NCBI RefSeq assembly: GCF_022664455.2
Contig: NZ_JAKRKC020000001.1
Coordinates: 3,291,001-3,355,000, forward strand
DNA length: 64,000 bases
Source of the DNA: Actinomadura luzonensis
GTDB lineage: Bacteria > Actinomycetota > Actinomycetes > Streptosporangiales > Streptosporangiaceae
Direction of reading: 5' to 3'
Shown: piece by piece, positions 1 to 7,853 of the stretch
Layout of the letters: every line of letters begins with the position of its first letter
Position numbering within the stretch: the first letter of the stretch is position 1
Position numbers and translations under genes: made by a program
The notes under the pieces: generated by a model
Told to the model about the DNA's origin: nothing
What the model saw: the letters and a program-made list of their open reading frames with translations, nothing else
The model's database searches: none

Positions 1-322
1 CGTAGCGATGGTCGACGGTGTACGCCCCGAACCCGGCACTGCACTGCCGCGCGCTCTTCCAGCCCTTCTGCGGCACGATCACCAGCATGCCCCGGGAGCC
101 CACGCAATCGACGGCGACCTTGTAGAAGTCGCCCGCCTTCACCTTCCCGGCCCACTTGGTCTGGTGGCCCGAGTCGGCGACATGCTGCAGAAGGACCTTG
201 CCCTTGACTTTCGTCCGTAGATCTATCAGGGGGCGCTCCGGCAGCAAGGTCGCGGGAACCGAGGATGCCGGTGTGGAAACCGGCGCGGGCGAGCTCGATC
301 CCGCAGGCGGACGAACACTTCG
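1..322 (-). pseudogene. 3' part of an unrecognised, secreted-type protein gene cut by the window edge
   Basis: Reading leftwards from a TGA at 323-325, one frame stays open to base 1 (about 107 codons). Its first ~30 residues are rich in Ser, Pro and Ala like a linker. The next ~70 look folded: lysine-rich, with two Cys, ending in ...CSAGFGAYTVDHRY at the edge. No ATG or GTG lies in the opening part, so the true start is either TTG/CTG or lost. A different frame begins with ATG at about 376 and could be the original N-terminus if a frameshift occurred. I do not recognise the family. A linker plus a cysteine-bearing C-terminal domain would suit an extracellular protein, but no signal peptide is visible. 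Confidence 0.35.
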
Positions 323-403
323 TCACGGAAGGTGCGGGACAACACGGCGACGCCCTGACTGAAGGCGAGCACGTGCATGGCCGGCTCGTCGGCCTCGTAT
401 CAA

Positions 404-427
404 GTTACAAAAGTTGCAACTTGTAAC
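404..427. promoter_or_regulatory. Palindromic operator candidate upstream of the TetR gene
   Basis: GTTACAA (404-410) and TTGTAAC (421-427) are exact inverted repeats. Between them is AAGTTGCAAC, and AAGTTGCAACTT (411-422) is itself a perfect 12-bp palindrome. The site is about 70 bp before the TetR start, where a TetR protein would control its own operon. That TetR binds here is inference. Confidence 0.6.
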
Positions 428-495
428 CAACTCCCGTAGCTTGCCCGTATGGAGCAAAGAGGCCATGACCGCGAGCGGACCGGGAGCAAGCGCTG

Positions 496-1095
496 ATGCC
501 TGCCCGGACCCCCCTGGACGCGGGCGCCATCCTGGCGGCCACGGAGGACATCCTGCGCCGCCACGGACCGGACAAAGCGACCGTCATCGACGTCGCCCGG
601 GCGCTCGGGGTCAGCCACGCCGCCGTCTACAAGCACTTCGCCTCCAAGCAGGCGCTGCGCGAGGCCGTGACCCGGCGCTGGCTCGACCGCAACCGTGACA
701 CCCTCGCCGTCGTCGCGGCCGACCGCGCGGTCCCGCCGGCGCGGCGGCTGCGTGCCTGGTTGCACGCCGTCCTGGCCGTCAAGCAGGCGAAGATCCGTGA
801 GGACCCGGAGCTGTTCGCCGCGTACGGGATCCTCGCGGCCGCGCACAGCGCCGTCGCCACCGACCACGTCGCCGACCTGCTGGCCCAGCTGACGGCCATC
901 ATCGCCGACGGCGTCGAGGACGGCAGCTTCCGCACCGGTGACCCGCGGGCCACCGCCCGCGCGGTCTTCCACGCCACCGCCAAGTACAACCACCTCGCCC
1001 ATGCCGCCGAATGGCAGGACCCGGGCATCGGCGCCGAGCTCGACGAGGTGTGCAGCTTGCTGCTCGAGGGGCTGCGGGCCCCCGCATCCCCATAG
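496..1095 (+). CDS. TetR/AcrR family transcriptional regulator
   Basis: A 199-residue protein of usual TetR length. The N-terminal helix-turn-helix (about residues 10-55) reads ILAATEDILRR...ATVIDVARALGVSHAAVYKHFASKQALREAV, the classic TetR pattern. The rest is an all-helical ligand/dimerisation domain typical of the C-terminal-like TetR branch. It probably represses itself and the following oxidoreductase (starting 28 bp downstream) through the palindrome at 404-427. The inducer is unknown. The ATG at 496 follows a purine-rich GGGAGCAAG stretch. Confidence 0.9.
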   Translation: MPARTPLDAGAILAATEDILRRHGPDKATVIDVARALGVSHAAVYKHFASKQALREAVTRRWLDRNRDTLAVVAADRAVPPARRLRAWLHAVLAVKQAKIREDPELFAAYGILAAAHSAVATDHVADLLAQLTAIIADGVEDGSFRTGDPRATARAVFHATAKYNHLAHAAEWQDPGIGAELDEVCSLLLEGLRAPASP

Positions 1096-1123
1096 CCGCA
1101 CCGGACAAGGAGCACGAACAACT

Positions 1124-2059
1124 GTGGTGCAAGCAATCGGAGTGACGACACCAGGTGGACCGGACGCGCTCGCCGAGCTCGATCTGGCGCCCGAACCGAT
1201 CGGTCCCGGTCAGGTCAGGATCCGGGTCACCACCGCCACGGTGAACCCGGTCGACGCGGTCATCCGCTCCCGTCCGCGGCAGGACGAGGCGGACGCGGTG
1301 CGGGTGCCGGGCATGGAGGTCGCCGGCGTGATCACCGAGGTCGGCCCCGTCGTCGACCGCGCGTTCACGGTCGGGGACGCCGTCATGGCCATCGTGGTGC
1401 CCTCGGGCGAGCACGGCGGCTACCGGGCGGACCTGGTCGTGCCGGCGCGGTCGGTCGCGAAGATCCCGGCCGGCCTGTCGGACGTCCAGGCCGCCACCAT
1501 CCCGATGAACGGGCTCACCGCGCAGCTCGCGCTCGACACGCTGGCGCTCCCGGCCGGGGCGACGGTCGCGGTCACCGGCGCCGCCGGGAGCGTCGGCGGA
1601 TACTTCGTCCAGCTCGCCAAGCAGGCCGGGCTGGTCGTCGTCGCCGACGCCGCCCGCCAGGACGAGCCCTTCGTCCGCGCCTGCGGGGCCGACGAGGTCG
1701 TGCCACGGGGGGACGACTACGTGGCGCGGGTCCGCCGCCTCCGCCCCGGCGGCGTCGACGGGCTTCTCGACGCGGCCGCGCTGGAGGCCGCCGCGCTCCC
1801 GGCCGTCAAGGACGGCGGCACCGTCGTCACCGTCCGCGGCTACCAGGGGGACGGGACCGGACGGGTCCGCGTCGCCCCGATCTTCGTCCGGGACTACGTC
1901 GAGGCCCCGGCCGAGCTCGACCGGCTCGCCGCACTCGCCGGCGACGGACGGCTCACCGTCCGCGTGGCCGGCCGGCTGCCCGCCTCCCGGGCCGCCGACG
2001 CGCACCGCTCCCTCGGACGACGCGGCGTTCGCGGGCGGTTCGTCCTGCGGTTCGACTGA
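1124..2059 (+). CDS. Zinc-independent quinone oxidoreductase (MDR superfamily)
   Basis: A 311-residue NAD(P)H-dependent oxidoreductase. The GroES-like domain (about 1-120) carries TVNPVDAVIR and PGMEVAGVI. The Rossmann domain carries VTGAAGSVGGYFVQLAKQAG, with the AxxGxxG nucleotide-binding loop of quinone oxidoreductases/crotonyl-CoA-reductase relatives. The Cys/Glu/His set for zinc is absent, so it is not an alcohol dehydrogenase. I chose GTG 1124 because AAGGAG lies about 11 nt upstream and homology begins just after it (VQAIGVTTPGGPD); the frame stays open further upstream only as an overlap with the TetR gene. It likely detoxifies an electrophile or quinone sensed by the TetR protein. 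Confidence 0.85.
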   Translation: MVQAIGVTTPGGPDALAELDLAPEPIGPGQVRIRVTTATVNPVDAVIRSRPRQDEADAVRVPGMEVAGVITEVGPVVDRAFTVGDAVMAIVVPSGEHGGYRADLVVPARSVAKIPAGLSDVQAATIPMNGLTAQLALDTLALPAGATVAVTGAAGSVGGYFVQLAKQAGLVVVADAARQDEPFVRACGADEVVPRGDDYVARVRRLRPGGVDGLLDAAALEAAALPAVKDGGTVVTVRGYQGDGTGRVRVAPIFVRDYVEAPAELDRLAALAGDGRLTVRVAGRLPASRAADAHRSLGRRGVRGRFVLRFD

Positions 2060-2114
2060 CCGGTCCCGCCGCCGAGCGCGGTGCGGTCATGTGACGCGTG
2101 TCACCGCGGCCGGA

Positions 2115-2141
2115 TGTCACACAGCGGCGAGCTCCAACGCC
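2115..2141 (+). promoter_or_regulatory. ECF41-type autoregulatory promoter candidate
   Basis: TGTCACA at 2115-2121, a 16-bp spacer, then CGCC at 2138-2141. The ECF41 consensus as I recall it is TGTCACA-N16/17-CGTC, so this is one base off in the -10 element. It sits 44 bp before the ATG of an ECF41-type sigma gene. A second TGTCACC lies at 2098-2104. Confidence 0.6.
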
Positions 2142-2184
2142 TTGTGCATGAGCAGCATTCGCGGTGAACAGGCGGGAGCCAGCC

Positions 2185-3126
2185 ATGACCGAGCGCCAGG
2201 ACGCGACGACCGGCACAGCCGAGCCGGCGGCCGGTGGCGACCGGCTGGACGCGGCGACCCAGGCGTTCCTCGCCCACCGCAACCTGCTGTTCACCGTCGC
2301 CTACGAGATGCTCGGCTCGGCGGCCGACGCCGAGGACGCCCTGCAGGAGACCTGGTTGCGGTGGGTCAAGGTGGACCTCGCACAGGTGGCCGACCAGCGC
2401 GCCTACCTGGTGCGGATCACCACCCGGCGGGCGCTGGACCGGCTGCGCAGCATGAGACGCCGCAAGGAGGACTACGTCGGCCCGTGGCTGCCCGAGCCGC
2501 TGCTGACCGCGCCGGACGTGGCCGAGGACGTCGAGCTCGCCGAGAGCGTGTCGATGGCGCTGATGCTCGTCCTGGAGACGCTGTCGCCGACCGAGCGCGC
2601 CGTCTTCGTGCTGCGCGAGGTCTTCGACGTCCGCTACGAGGAGATCGCGGCCGCCGTCGGCAAGGCCCCGGCGACCGTCCGCCAGATCGCGCACCGGGCC
2701 CGCCGGCACGTCGACGCCCGGCGGCCGCGCGAGGCGGTCTCCCCGCACCAGGCCCGGGCGGCTGTGGAGTCGTTCCGGCGCGCCCTCGACACCAGGGACC
2801 TGCAGGGCCTGCTCGACGTGCTCGCCCCTGAGGTCGTCCTGGTGAGCGACGGCGGCGGCGTCAAGCAGGCCGCGCCGCGGCCGGTCATCGGCGCCGGCAA
2901 GGTGGCCCGCATGATCGTCAACGGCCTCGGCAAGGCGCGGGTCGCGCTCACCAGCGAGCCCACCGTGGTCAACGGCGGCCCGGCGCTCCTCCTGCGGGTG
3001 GACGGCGAGCTCGACGGCGTCATAGCGGTCCGGGTCGAGGACGCCCGCATCACCGGTCTCTACTACGTCCGCAACCCGTGCAAGCTCACCCGCATCACCT
3101 CCGAGACCCCTCTCACGCTGAGGTAG
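2185..3126 (+). CDS. ECF41-family RNA polymerase sigma factor (SigJ-like)
   Basis: A 313-residue ECF sigma factor with a C-terminal SnoaL/NTF2-like extension. Sigma-2 covers about residues 25-95 (LLFTVAYEMLGSAADAEDALQETWLRW). The linker has WLPEPL at 101-106, sigma-4 follows at about 125-180, and DGGGVK sits at 222-227. WLPEP and DGGGK/R are the hallmark motifs of group ECF41, whose tail acts as a built-in regulator replacing an anti-sigma factor. ATG 2185 is preferred because GGGAG lies 7 nt upstream; a GTG at 2164 would add seven residues. The upstream TGTCACA motif suggests autoregulation. ECF41 genes are usually next to an oxidoreductase or similar partner; here those would be the P450 downstream and the quinone reductase upstream. 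Confidence 0.9.
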   Translation: MTERQDATTGTAEPAAGGDRLDAATQAFLAHRNLLFTVAYEMLGSAADAEDALQETWLRWVKVDLAQVADQRAYLVRITTRRALDRLRSMRRRKEDYVGPWLPEPLLTAPDVAEDVELAESVSMALMLVLETLSPTERAVFVLREVFDVRYEEIAAAVGKAPATVRQIAHRARRHVDARRPREAVSPHQARAAVESFRRALDTRDLQGLLDVLAPEVVLVSDGGGVKQAAPRPVIGAGKVARMIVNGLGKARVALTSEPTVVNGGPALLLRVDGELDGVIAVRVEDARITGLYYVRNPCKLTRITSETPLTLR

Positions 3127-3160
3127 CCCCTGCGGCCGCCGCGTCACTGAAAGGTCATCC

Positions 3161-4390
3161 ATGACAGACAACATCGCCGGCACCGCCGAACTCGCCGATC
3201 TGGAGATGCCGGTCCAGCGGGGTTGCCCGTTCACTCCGCCCGCCGCCTACGAGCGGTTGCGCGAGCGGGCGCCGATCAGCAAGGTCCGGCTGGCCGGTGG
3301 GGGCGAGGCGTGGTGGGTGTCCGGGCATGAGGAGGCCCGGGCCGTCCTCGCCGACGGCCGTTTCTCCTCCGACAAGCGCAAGGACGGCTTCCCGCTCTAC
3401 AGCCTCGACGAGGAGACCCTGCAGCAGTTCCGCAGCCAGCCGCCGCTGATGCTCAGCATGGACGGCGCCGAGCACGCCGCGGCCCGCCGTCCGCTGATCG
3501 GCGAGTTCACCGTGCGGCGGGTGGCCGCGCTGCGCCCGCGGATCCAGGACATTGTTGACCAGTTCATCGACGGCATGCTCGCCGCCGGCCGGCGTCCGGT
3601 GGACCTGGTGCGGGCGCTGGCCCTGCCGGTGCCGTCCCTGGTGATCTGCGAGCTGCTCGGCGTCCCCTACGCCGACCACGACTTCTTCCAGAGCCGCACC
3701 GCCATGATGGTGAGCCGGACCTCTCTGACGGACCGCCGGCGCGCTCTCGCCGAGCTGCGCGCCTACCTCGGTGACCTGATGACGCGCAAGGAGTCGGAGC
3801 CGGGGGACGACCTGTTCGGCCGGCTGATCGCCCGGAAACGCGAGGAGGGCGACCTCGACCACGCGGCCCTGGTGAGCCTGGCCTTCCTGCTGCTGACCGC
3901 CGGGCACGAGACCACGGCGAACATGATCTCGCTCGGCGTGGCCGGGCTGCTCACCTACCCGGAGCAGCTGGCCCTGATCAAGGCCGACCCGGGCAGGACG
4001 CCCATGGCCGTGGAGGAACTGCTGCGCTACTTCACCATCGCCGACGGGGTGACCTCCCGGCTGGCCACCGACGACGTGGAGATCGGCGGCGTGAGCATCA
4101 AGGCCGGCGACGGCGTCATCGTCTCGACGCTGTCGGCCGACTGGGACCCGGCGGTGTTCGAGGACCCGGCCACGCTGGACGTCGAGCGCGGCGCCCGCCA
4201 CCACCTGGCCTTCGGCTTCGGCCCGCACCAGTGCCTCGGCCAGAACCTGGCCCGGCTGGAGCTGCAGATCGTCTTCGACACGCTGTTCCGCCGCCTCCCC
4301 GACCTGCGGCTCGCCGCCCCGGCCGAGGACCTGCCGGTCAAGACCGACGCCGTCGTCTACGGCCTGCACGAGCTCCCTGTCACCTGGTAA
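3161..4390 (+). CDS. Cytochrome P450
   Basis: A 409-residue soluble bacterial P450. Visible landmarks are the I-helix AGHETT, the K-helix ExxR in EELLR, and the heme loop FGFGPHQCLGQ with the axial thiolate Cys358. The N-terminal PMQRGCPFTPP-like opening and overall length resemble the CYP105/CYP107 type of actinomycetes. No ferredoxin or ferredoxin reductase gene lies beside it, so electrons must come from elsewhere. It starts 34 bp after the sigma factor gene and may belong to that regulon. The substrate cannot be told from sequence. Confidence 0.92.
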   Translation: MTDNIAGTAELADLEMPVQRGCPFTPPAAYERLRERAPISKVRLAGGGEAWWVSGHEEARAVLADGRFSSDKRKDGFPLYSLDEETLQQFRSQPPLMLSMDGAEHAAARRPLIGEFTVRRVAALRPRIQDIVDQFIDGMLAAGRRPVDLVRALALPVPSLVICELLGVPYADHDFFQSRTAMMVSRTSLTDRRRALAELRAYLGDLMTRKESEPGDDLFGRLIARKREEGDLDHAALVSLAFLLLTAGHETTANMISLGVAGLLTYPEQLALIKADPGRTPMAVEELLRYFTIADGVTSRLATDDVEIGGVSIKAGDGVIVSTLSADWDPAVFEDPATLDVERGARHHLAFGFGPHQCLGQNLARLELQIVFDTLFRRLPDLRLAAPAEDLPVKTDAVVYGLHELPVTW

Positions 4391-4472
4391 ACAGGACATG
4401 ACGCGGACCAGAGCCCCCAGCCGGGTCCCGGCGCGGCGTCTCCGCCCTGGTCCGAGGGAGAGGCGGCGGGAC

Positions 4473-5363
4473 ATGCGGGTGACGATGACGAGCGTGCCGA
4501 AACGGGCTGACCGCGCGAACGAGGACTTCACCTGCGCCGGGCCGACGGCGGCGGTGCTGATCGACGGCGCCGGCATCCCCGGCGCCGAATCGATCTGCCG
4601 GCACGGCGTGGCATGGTATGCCGCCCGCCTGGGCGGCTGCCTCCTCAGCCTGCTGTCACTCGCGCAGGACCGCGGCCTTCCTGCGCTGCTCGCCGAGGCC
4701 ATCGAGCAGGTGACCGACGATCATCGTGACACCTGCGACGTGGCCGACCCCATCAGCCCGTCGGCGACCGTGGCCGTGCTGCGCCTGTCCGGCGGCCTCC
4801 TCGAGTACCTGGTGCTCGGTGACTCGATCCTGGTGCTCGACGGGGCGGGCGCTGCGCCGTTCGTCGTGTGCGATCCCCGTGAGGTGATCATCAGCCGGTC
4901 GTACCAGCCCGCGATCGAGGCCGCCGCCGAGGGTGGCGACGAGCGCCGCCGGCTCCTGCGGGACCTGCGCGCCAACCGCAACCGGCCGGGCGGCTTCTGG
5001 CTGGCCAAGGACGACCCGCGGGCGGCGGCCGAGGCGATCGCCGGGAGCCGCCCGATCTCCGGGCTGACCGCCGCCGTTCTGCTCAGCAATGGGGCCGGCC
5101 GCATCGTGGACCGGTTCCGGCTCGCCGACTGGCCACAGGTTCTGGCCGTTCTGGCGGCGAGCGGACCTGCCGAGATCATCCGTCAGGTCCGGGAGGCGGA
5201 AGCGCGTCATGGGGTGGCGGCGGACGATGCGACGATCACCTACTGCACCGATCTCAGCGAGGCCGCCGACGCGGCGCGCCCTGCCGTCCAGCTCATGCCC
5301 GGGCCGCGAACCGCGCGCGTACCCACAGGCAGCCGAGCAACGAGAGCCCGGCGCACCCGGTGA
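4473..5363 (+). CDS. PP2C-like serine/threonine phosphatase domain protein
   Basis: 296 residues. PP2C-type motifs appear in order: RxNEDF (N16-E17-D18), LIDGAG (D31), VLGDS (D117), LLSNGAG (205-209) and DDATI (251-255). The usual metal-binding Asp of the S-D-G motif is Asn206 here, so metal binding and catalysis may be weak or lost. ATG 4473 has a GGAGAGGCGG stretch upstream; an in-frame ATG at 4398 would add 25 Arg-rich residues and is less likely. The 3' end overlaps an antisense ABC-2 permease remnant by 71 bp. The partner kinase is not in the window. Confidence 0.65.
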   Translation: MRVTMTSVPKRADRANEDFTCAGPTAAVLIDGAGIPGAESICRHGVAWYAARLGGCLLSLLSLAQDRGLPALLAEAIEQVTDDHRDTCDVADPISPSATVAVLRLSGGLLEYLVLGDSILVLDGAGAAPFVVCDPREVIISRSYQPAIEAAAEGGDERRRLLRDLRANRNRPGGFWLAKDDPRAAAEAIAGSRPISGLTAAVLLSNGAGRIVDRFRLADWPQVLAVLAASGPAEIIRQVREAEARHGVAADDATITYCTDLSEAADAARPAVQLMPGPRTARVPTGSRATRARRTR

Positions 5364-5658
5364 TCGCCATGACGACCGGGCCCGCGGACGGCGGGCCGGT
5401 CAGCAGGCCGCGGAGCGTCTCGACGAGCGGGGTGAACGACGACGACGGAGGCCATGGCCGCACCTCAGGCCCCTTCTTGCCGGCCGGCACGAGCCCGATG
5501 ATGATCCCGATGGCCACGAGGCTCCCGAACAAGGCGTCGTAGCGGGCCAGCGGGCCGCGCATCGCGTGGCGGACATCGAGGCCGTCCAGGACGAGCTTGC
5601 CCGCGTACGCCTTGCGCGGCGTCGTGGCCGCCATCACCGAACCGTTCATGGTCGTCAC
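5293..5658 (-). pseudogene. ABC-2 type permease C-terminal scrap
   Basis: A 121-residue frame whose last ~45 residues (FTPLVETLRGLLTGPPSAG...LWVRARFAARA) match the usual end of drug-export ABC-2 permeases, where TP-VETLRGLL precedes the last membrane helix. The preceding ~70 residues hold one hydrophobic segment (ALFGSLVAIGIIIGLVPAG) that does not fit the family. A full permease has about 250 residues and six helices, so this is a fusion or deletion product. No ATPase gene accompanies it. Confidence 0.5.
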
Positions 5659-5732
5659 GGTCGCGAACCGCGCTGATGCCCGCCCGGTGTCACGCTGACA
5701 CGGCCGCTGACACGGCCGGTCGCCGGTACGGC

Positions 5733-6137
5733 TCAGCCAGGCAGCAGCTCGGTGAGCAGCCTCTCCACGCGCGAGCGGAGGTCGTCCCGGATGAGGCGGA
5801 CGGCGTCGATGCCCTGTCCGGCCGGGTCGTCGAGCTTCCAGTCCTCGTAGCGCTTGCCGGGGAAGATCGGGCAGGCGTCGCCGCAGCCCATCGTGATGAC
5901 CACGTCAGAGACCTGGACGGCGTCGGTCGTGAGGGCCTTGGGCCGCGCAGAGGTGATGTCGACGCCGACCTCACGCATCGCCTCGACGGCGACCGGGTTG
6001 ACCTGATCGGCCGGCGCCGACCCCGCGGAGCGGACCTCGACCCGGCCCGCGGACAGGTGGGTGAGCCAGCCGGCGGCCATCTGGGACCGGCCGGCGTTGT
6101 GCACGCAGACGAACAGGACGCTGGGCTTGTCAGACAC
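5733..6137 (-). CDS. arsC: Arsenate reductase (low-molecular-weight phosphatase / mycothiol transferase type)
   Basis: 134 residues. The P-loop CVHNAGRS near the start is the CX5R catalytic motif (nucleophile Cys11, Arg17), and the later DDPAGQ region carries the general-acid Asp. In actinobacteria this type joins arsenate to mycothiol and releases arsenite for ACR3. GTG 6137 is preferred because GAGGAG lies about 7 nt upstream, inside the acr3 tail; a GTG at 6152 is possible. The 8-bp overlap with acr3 implies translational coupling. Last gene of arsR-acr3-arsC. Confidence 0.9.
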   Translation of the reverse strand: MSDKPSVLFVCVHNAGRSQMAAGWLTHLSAGRVEVRSAGSAPADQVNPVAVEAMREVGVDITSARPKALTTDAVQVSDVVITMGCGDACPIFPGKRYEDWKLDDPAGQGIDAVRLIRDDLRSRVERLLTELLPG

Positions 6138-7191
6138 GTACGTGCTCCTCACTGAACAGGCGGCGGCAGGCCAGGCTGACGTAGACCAGGGCGACCAGGA
6201 CGGGGACCTCGATGAGCGGGCCGACCACGCCGGCCAGGGCCTGGCCGGAGGTGACGCCGAAGACGCCGACCGCGACGGCGATGGCCAGCTCGAAGTTGTT
6301 GCCGGCGGCGGTGAAGGCGAGCGTCGTGGTCTTGTCGTACGGCAGGCCGATCGCCCTGCCGGTCAGGAAGCCGCCGCCCCACATGAGGGCGAAGTAGGCC
6401 AGCAGCGGCAGCGCGATGCGGGCCACGTCGCCGGGCCGGGAGGCGATGGTGTGGCCTTGCAGGGCGAACAGGACGACGACGGTGAACAGCAGCCCGTACA
6501 GGGCGATCGGGCCGACGCGCGGCAGGAAACGGCTTTCGTACCAGGCGCGGCTCCGGGCGCGTTCGCCGAGCTTGCGGGAGGCGTAGCCGGCGGCCAGCGG
6601 GACGCCGAGGAAGACGAGCACGTAGCAGGCGATGTCGAAGGCCGAGACCTGGAGCGCGGACTGCGCGAGGCCGAGCCGGCCGGGCAGCACCTGGAGGTAG
6701 AACCAGCCGAGCGCGCCGAACGCGAGCACCTGGAAGAGGGAGTTGAGCGCCACCAGGACGGCGGCGGCCTCGCGGTCGCCGCAGGCCAGGTCGTTCCAGA
6801 TGAGCACCATGGCGATGCACCGCGCGAGCCCGACGATGATCAGCCCGGTGCGGTACTCGGGCAGGTCCGGCAGCAAGATCCAGGCCAGCGCGAACATGAC
6901 GGCCGGGCCGAGCACCCAGTTCAGCAGCAGCGAGGAGATCAGCAGCCGGCGGTCGCCGGTGACGGCGCCGAGCCGGTCGTAGCGGACCTTGGCCAGCACC
7001 GGGTACATCATCAGCAGCAGCCCGAGCGCGATCGGCAGCGAGATCCCACCGACCTTCACCGCTTCCAGCGCGGTGTCCAGACCCGGTACCAGCCGTCCGA
7101 GCAGCAGCCCTGCGGCCATCGCCGCGATGATCCACACCGGCAGGAACCGGTCGAGCGTGGACAGGCCGGCGATGACGCCCCGCGCGGACAT
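6130..7191 (-). CDS. acr3: ACR3-family arsenite efflux permease
   Basis: 353 residues with about ten membrane helices, the usual ACR3 size. The helix carrying GLARCIAMVLIWNDLACGD holds the conserved Cys of the ACR3 family; the later AFTAAGNNFELAIAVAVGVFG and PLIEVPVLVALV are also characteristic. It exports arsenite(III) across the cytoplasmic membrane by proton exchange. The ATG at 7191 is 11 bp from the arsR stop and the 3' end overlaps arsC, so the three genes form one operon. Confidence 0.95.
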   Translation of the reverse strand: MSARGVIAGLSTLDRFLPVWIIAAMAAGLLLGRLVPGLDTALEAVKVGGISLPIALGLLLMMYPVLAKVRYDRLGAVTGDRRLLISSLLLNWVLGPAVMFALAWILLPDLPEYRTGLIIVGLARCIAMVLIWNDLACGDREAAAVLVALNSLFQVLAFGALGWFYLQVLPGRLGLAQSALQVSAFDIACYVLVFLGVPLAAGYASRKLGERARSRAWYESRFLPRVGPIALYGLLFTVVVLFALQGHTIASRPGDVARIALPLLAYFALMWGGGFLTGRAIGLPYDKTTTLAFTAAGNNFELAIAVAVGVFGVTSGQALAGVVGPLIEVPVLVALVYVSLACRRLFSEEHVRV

Positions 7192-7202
7192 CGTGGTGCT
7201 CC

Positions 7203-7544
7203 TCAGACGCCGGCGGGCAGGCCGAGCAGGGCCGCCAGCTCGCCGAGGGTCTCGGGGACGAGGCGGTAGTACACCCAGGAGGCGCGCCGCTCGGAGGTGA
7301 GCAGCCCGACCTCCTTGAGCACCTTGAGGTGGTGGCTGATGGTGGGCTGGGACAGCGCGAACGCGCCCGTGATGTCGCACACGCACACCTCGCCGCCGGC
7401 GCGGCTGGCCACGATGGACAGGATGCGCAGCCGCACCGGGTCGCCCAGCGCCTTGAACACCCGCGCCACTCCGGCCGCCCGCACGGCGTCCAGCGGCTCG
7501 CGTGTGAGCGGCGGGCTGCACTCCAAGAGCTCCAGGGGTTCCAC
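7203..7544 (-). CDS. arsR: ArsR family arsenic-responsive repressor
   Basis: 113 residues from GTG 7544, chosen because GGAGGG lies just upstream; an in-frame TTG at 7571 would add CSC and six other residues. The winged HTH reads LSQPTISHHLKVLKEVGLL. Candidate arsenite thiols are Cys9 (LLECSPP) near the N-terminus and Cys54/Cys56 (EVCVCDI) before the HTH, the CxC-in-alpha3 arrangement of classical ArsR. It should repress its own operon until As(III) binds. It heads arsR-acr3-arsC. Confidence 0.92.
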   Translation of the reverse strand: MEPLELLECSPPLTREPLDAVRAAGVARVFKALGDPVRLRILSIVASRAGGEVCVCDITGAFALSQPTISHHLKVLKEVGLLTSERRASWVYYRLVPETLGELAALLGLPAGV

Positions 7545-7571
7545 GCGCCCTCCACATGAACAGGCACCCAA

Positions 7572-7602
7572 ATCGATGCTTCTCTATATTGACACGAATC
7601 GA
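7572..7602 (-). promoter_or_regulatory. Arsenic operon promoter/operator region candidate
   Basis: This is the only AT-rich stretch near arsR. ATCGAT (7572-7577) and ATCGA (7598-7602) flank TGCTTCTCTATATTGACACG. On the minus strand CAATATAGAG gives a possible -10 (TATAGA). ArsR sites usually overlap the promoter just upstream of arsR, as here. The exact half-sites are not certain. Confidence 0.4.
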
Positions 7603-7853
7603 AGCCGCGAGGAACCGGCGGAGAGTCCGCTCCAGGCGACAGGTGTCCCGGGATCCATCGTTGTCGCGCCCACGCTCATGCGCTGCCGCGTCGGTCGCCG
7701 CGTCGGTCGCCGTGTCGGCCCTCCGCTCCCGGAAACGGGGTGTGTCCAGTTTCCGTACAGTCCCTCTCCGGTCCGGCGCGCGGCCCACACGCTGATGTAG
7801 TAGCTGCGAATCTCAGCCTCGGTGGGGACACGTAAGGCAGTGGTCGAACTGGA

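Noticed and set aside
7686..7721. About three tandem copies of a 12-bp unit (CCGCGTCGGTCG-like)
   Set aside because: Too short and GC-simple to infer function; no palindromy and no gene link beyond lying between arsR and the FlK-like gene.
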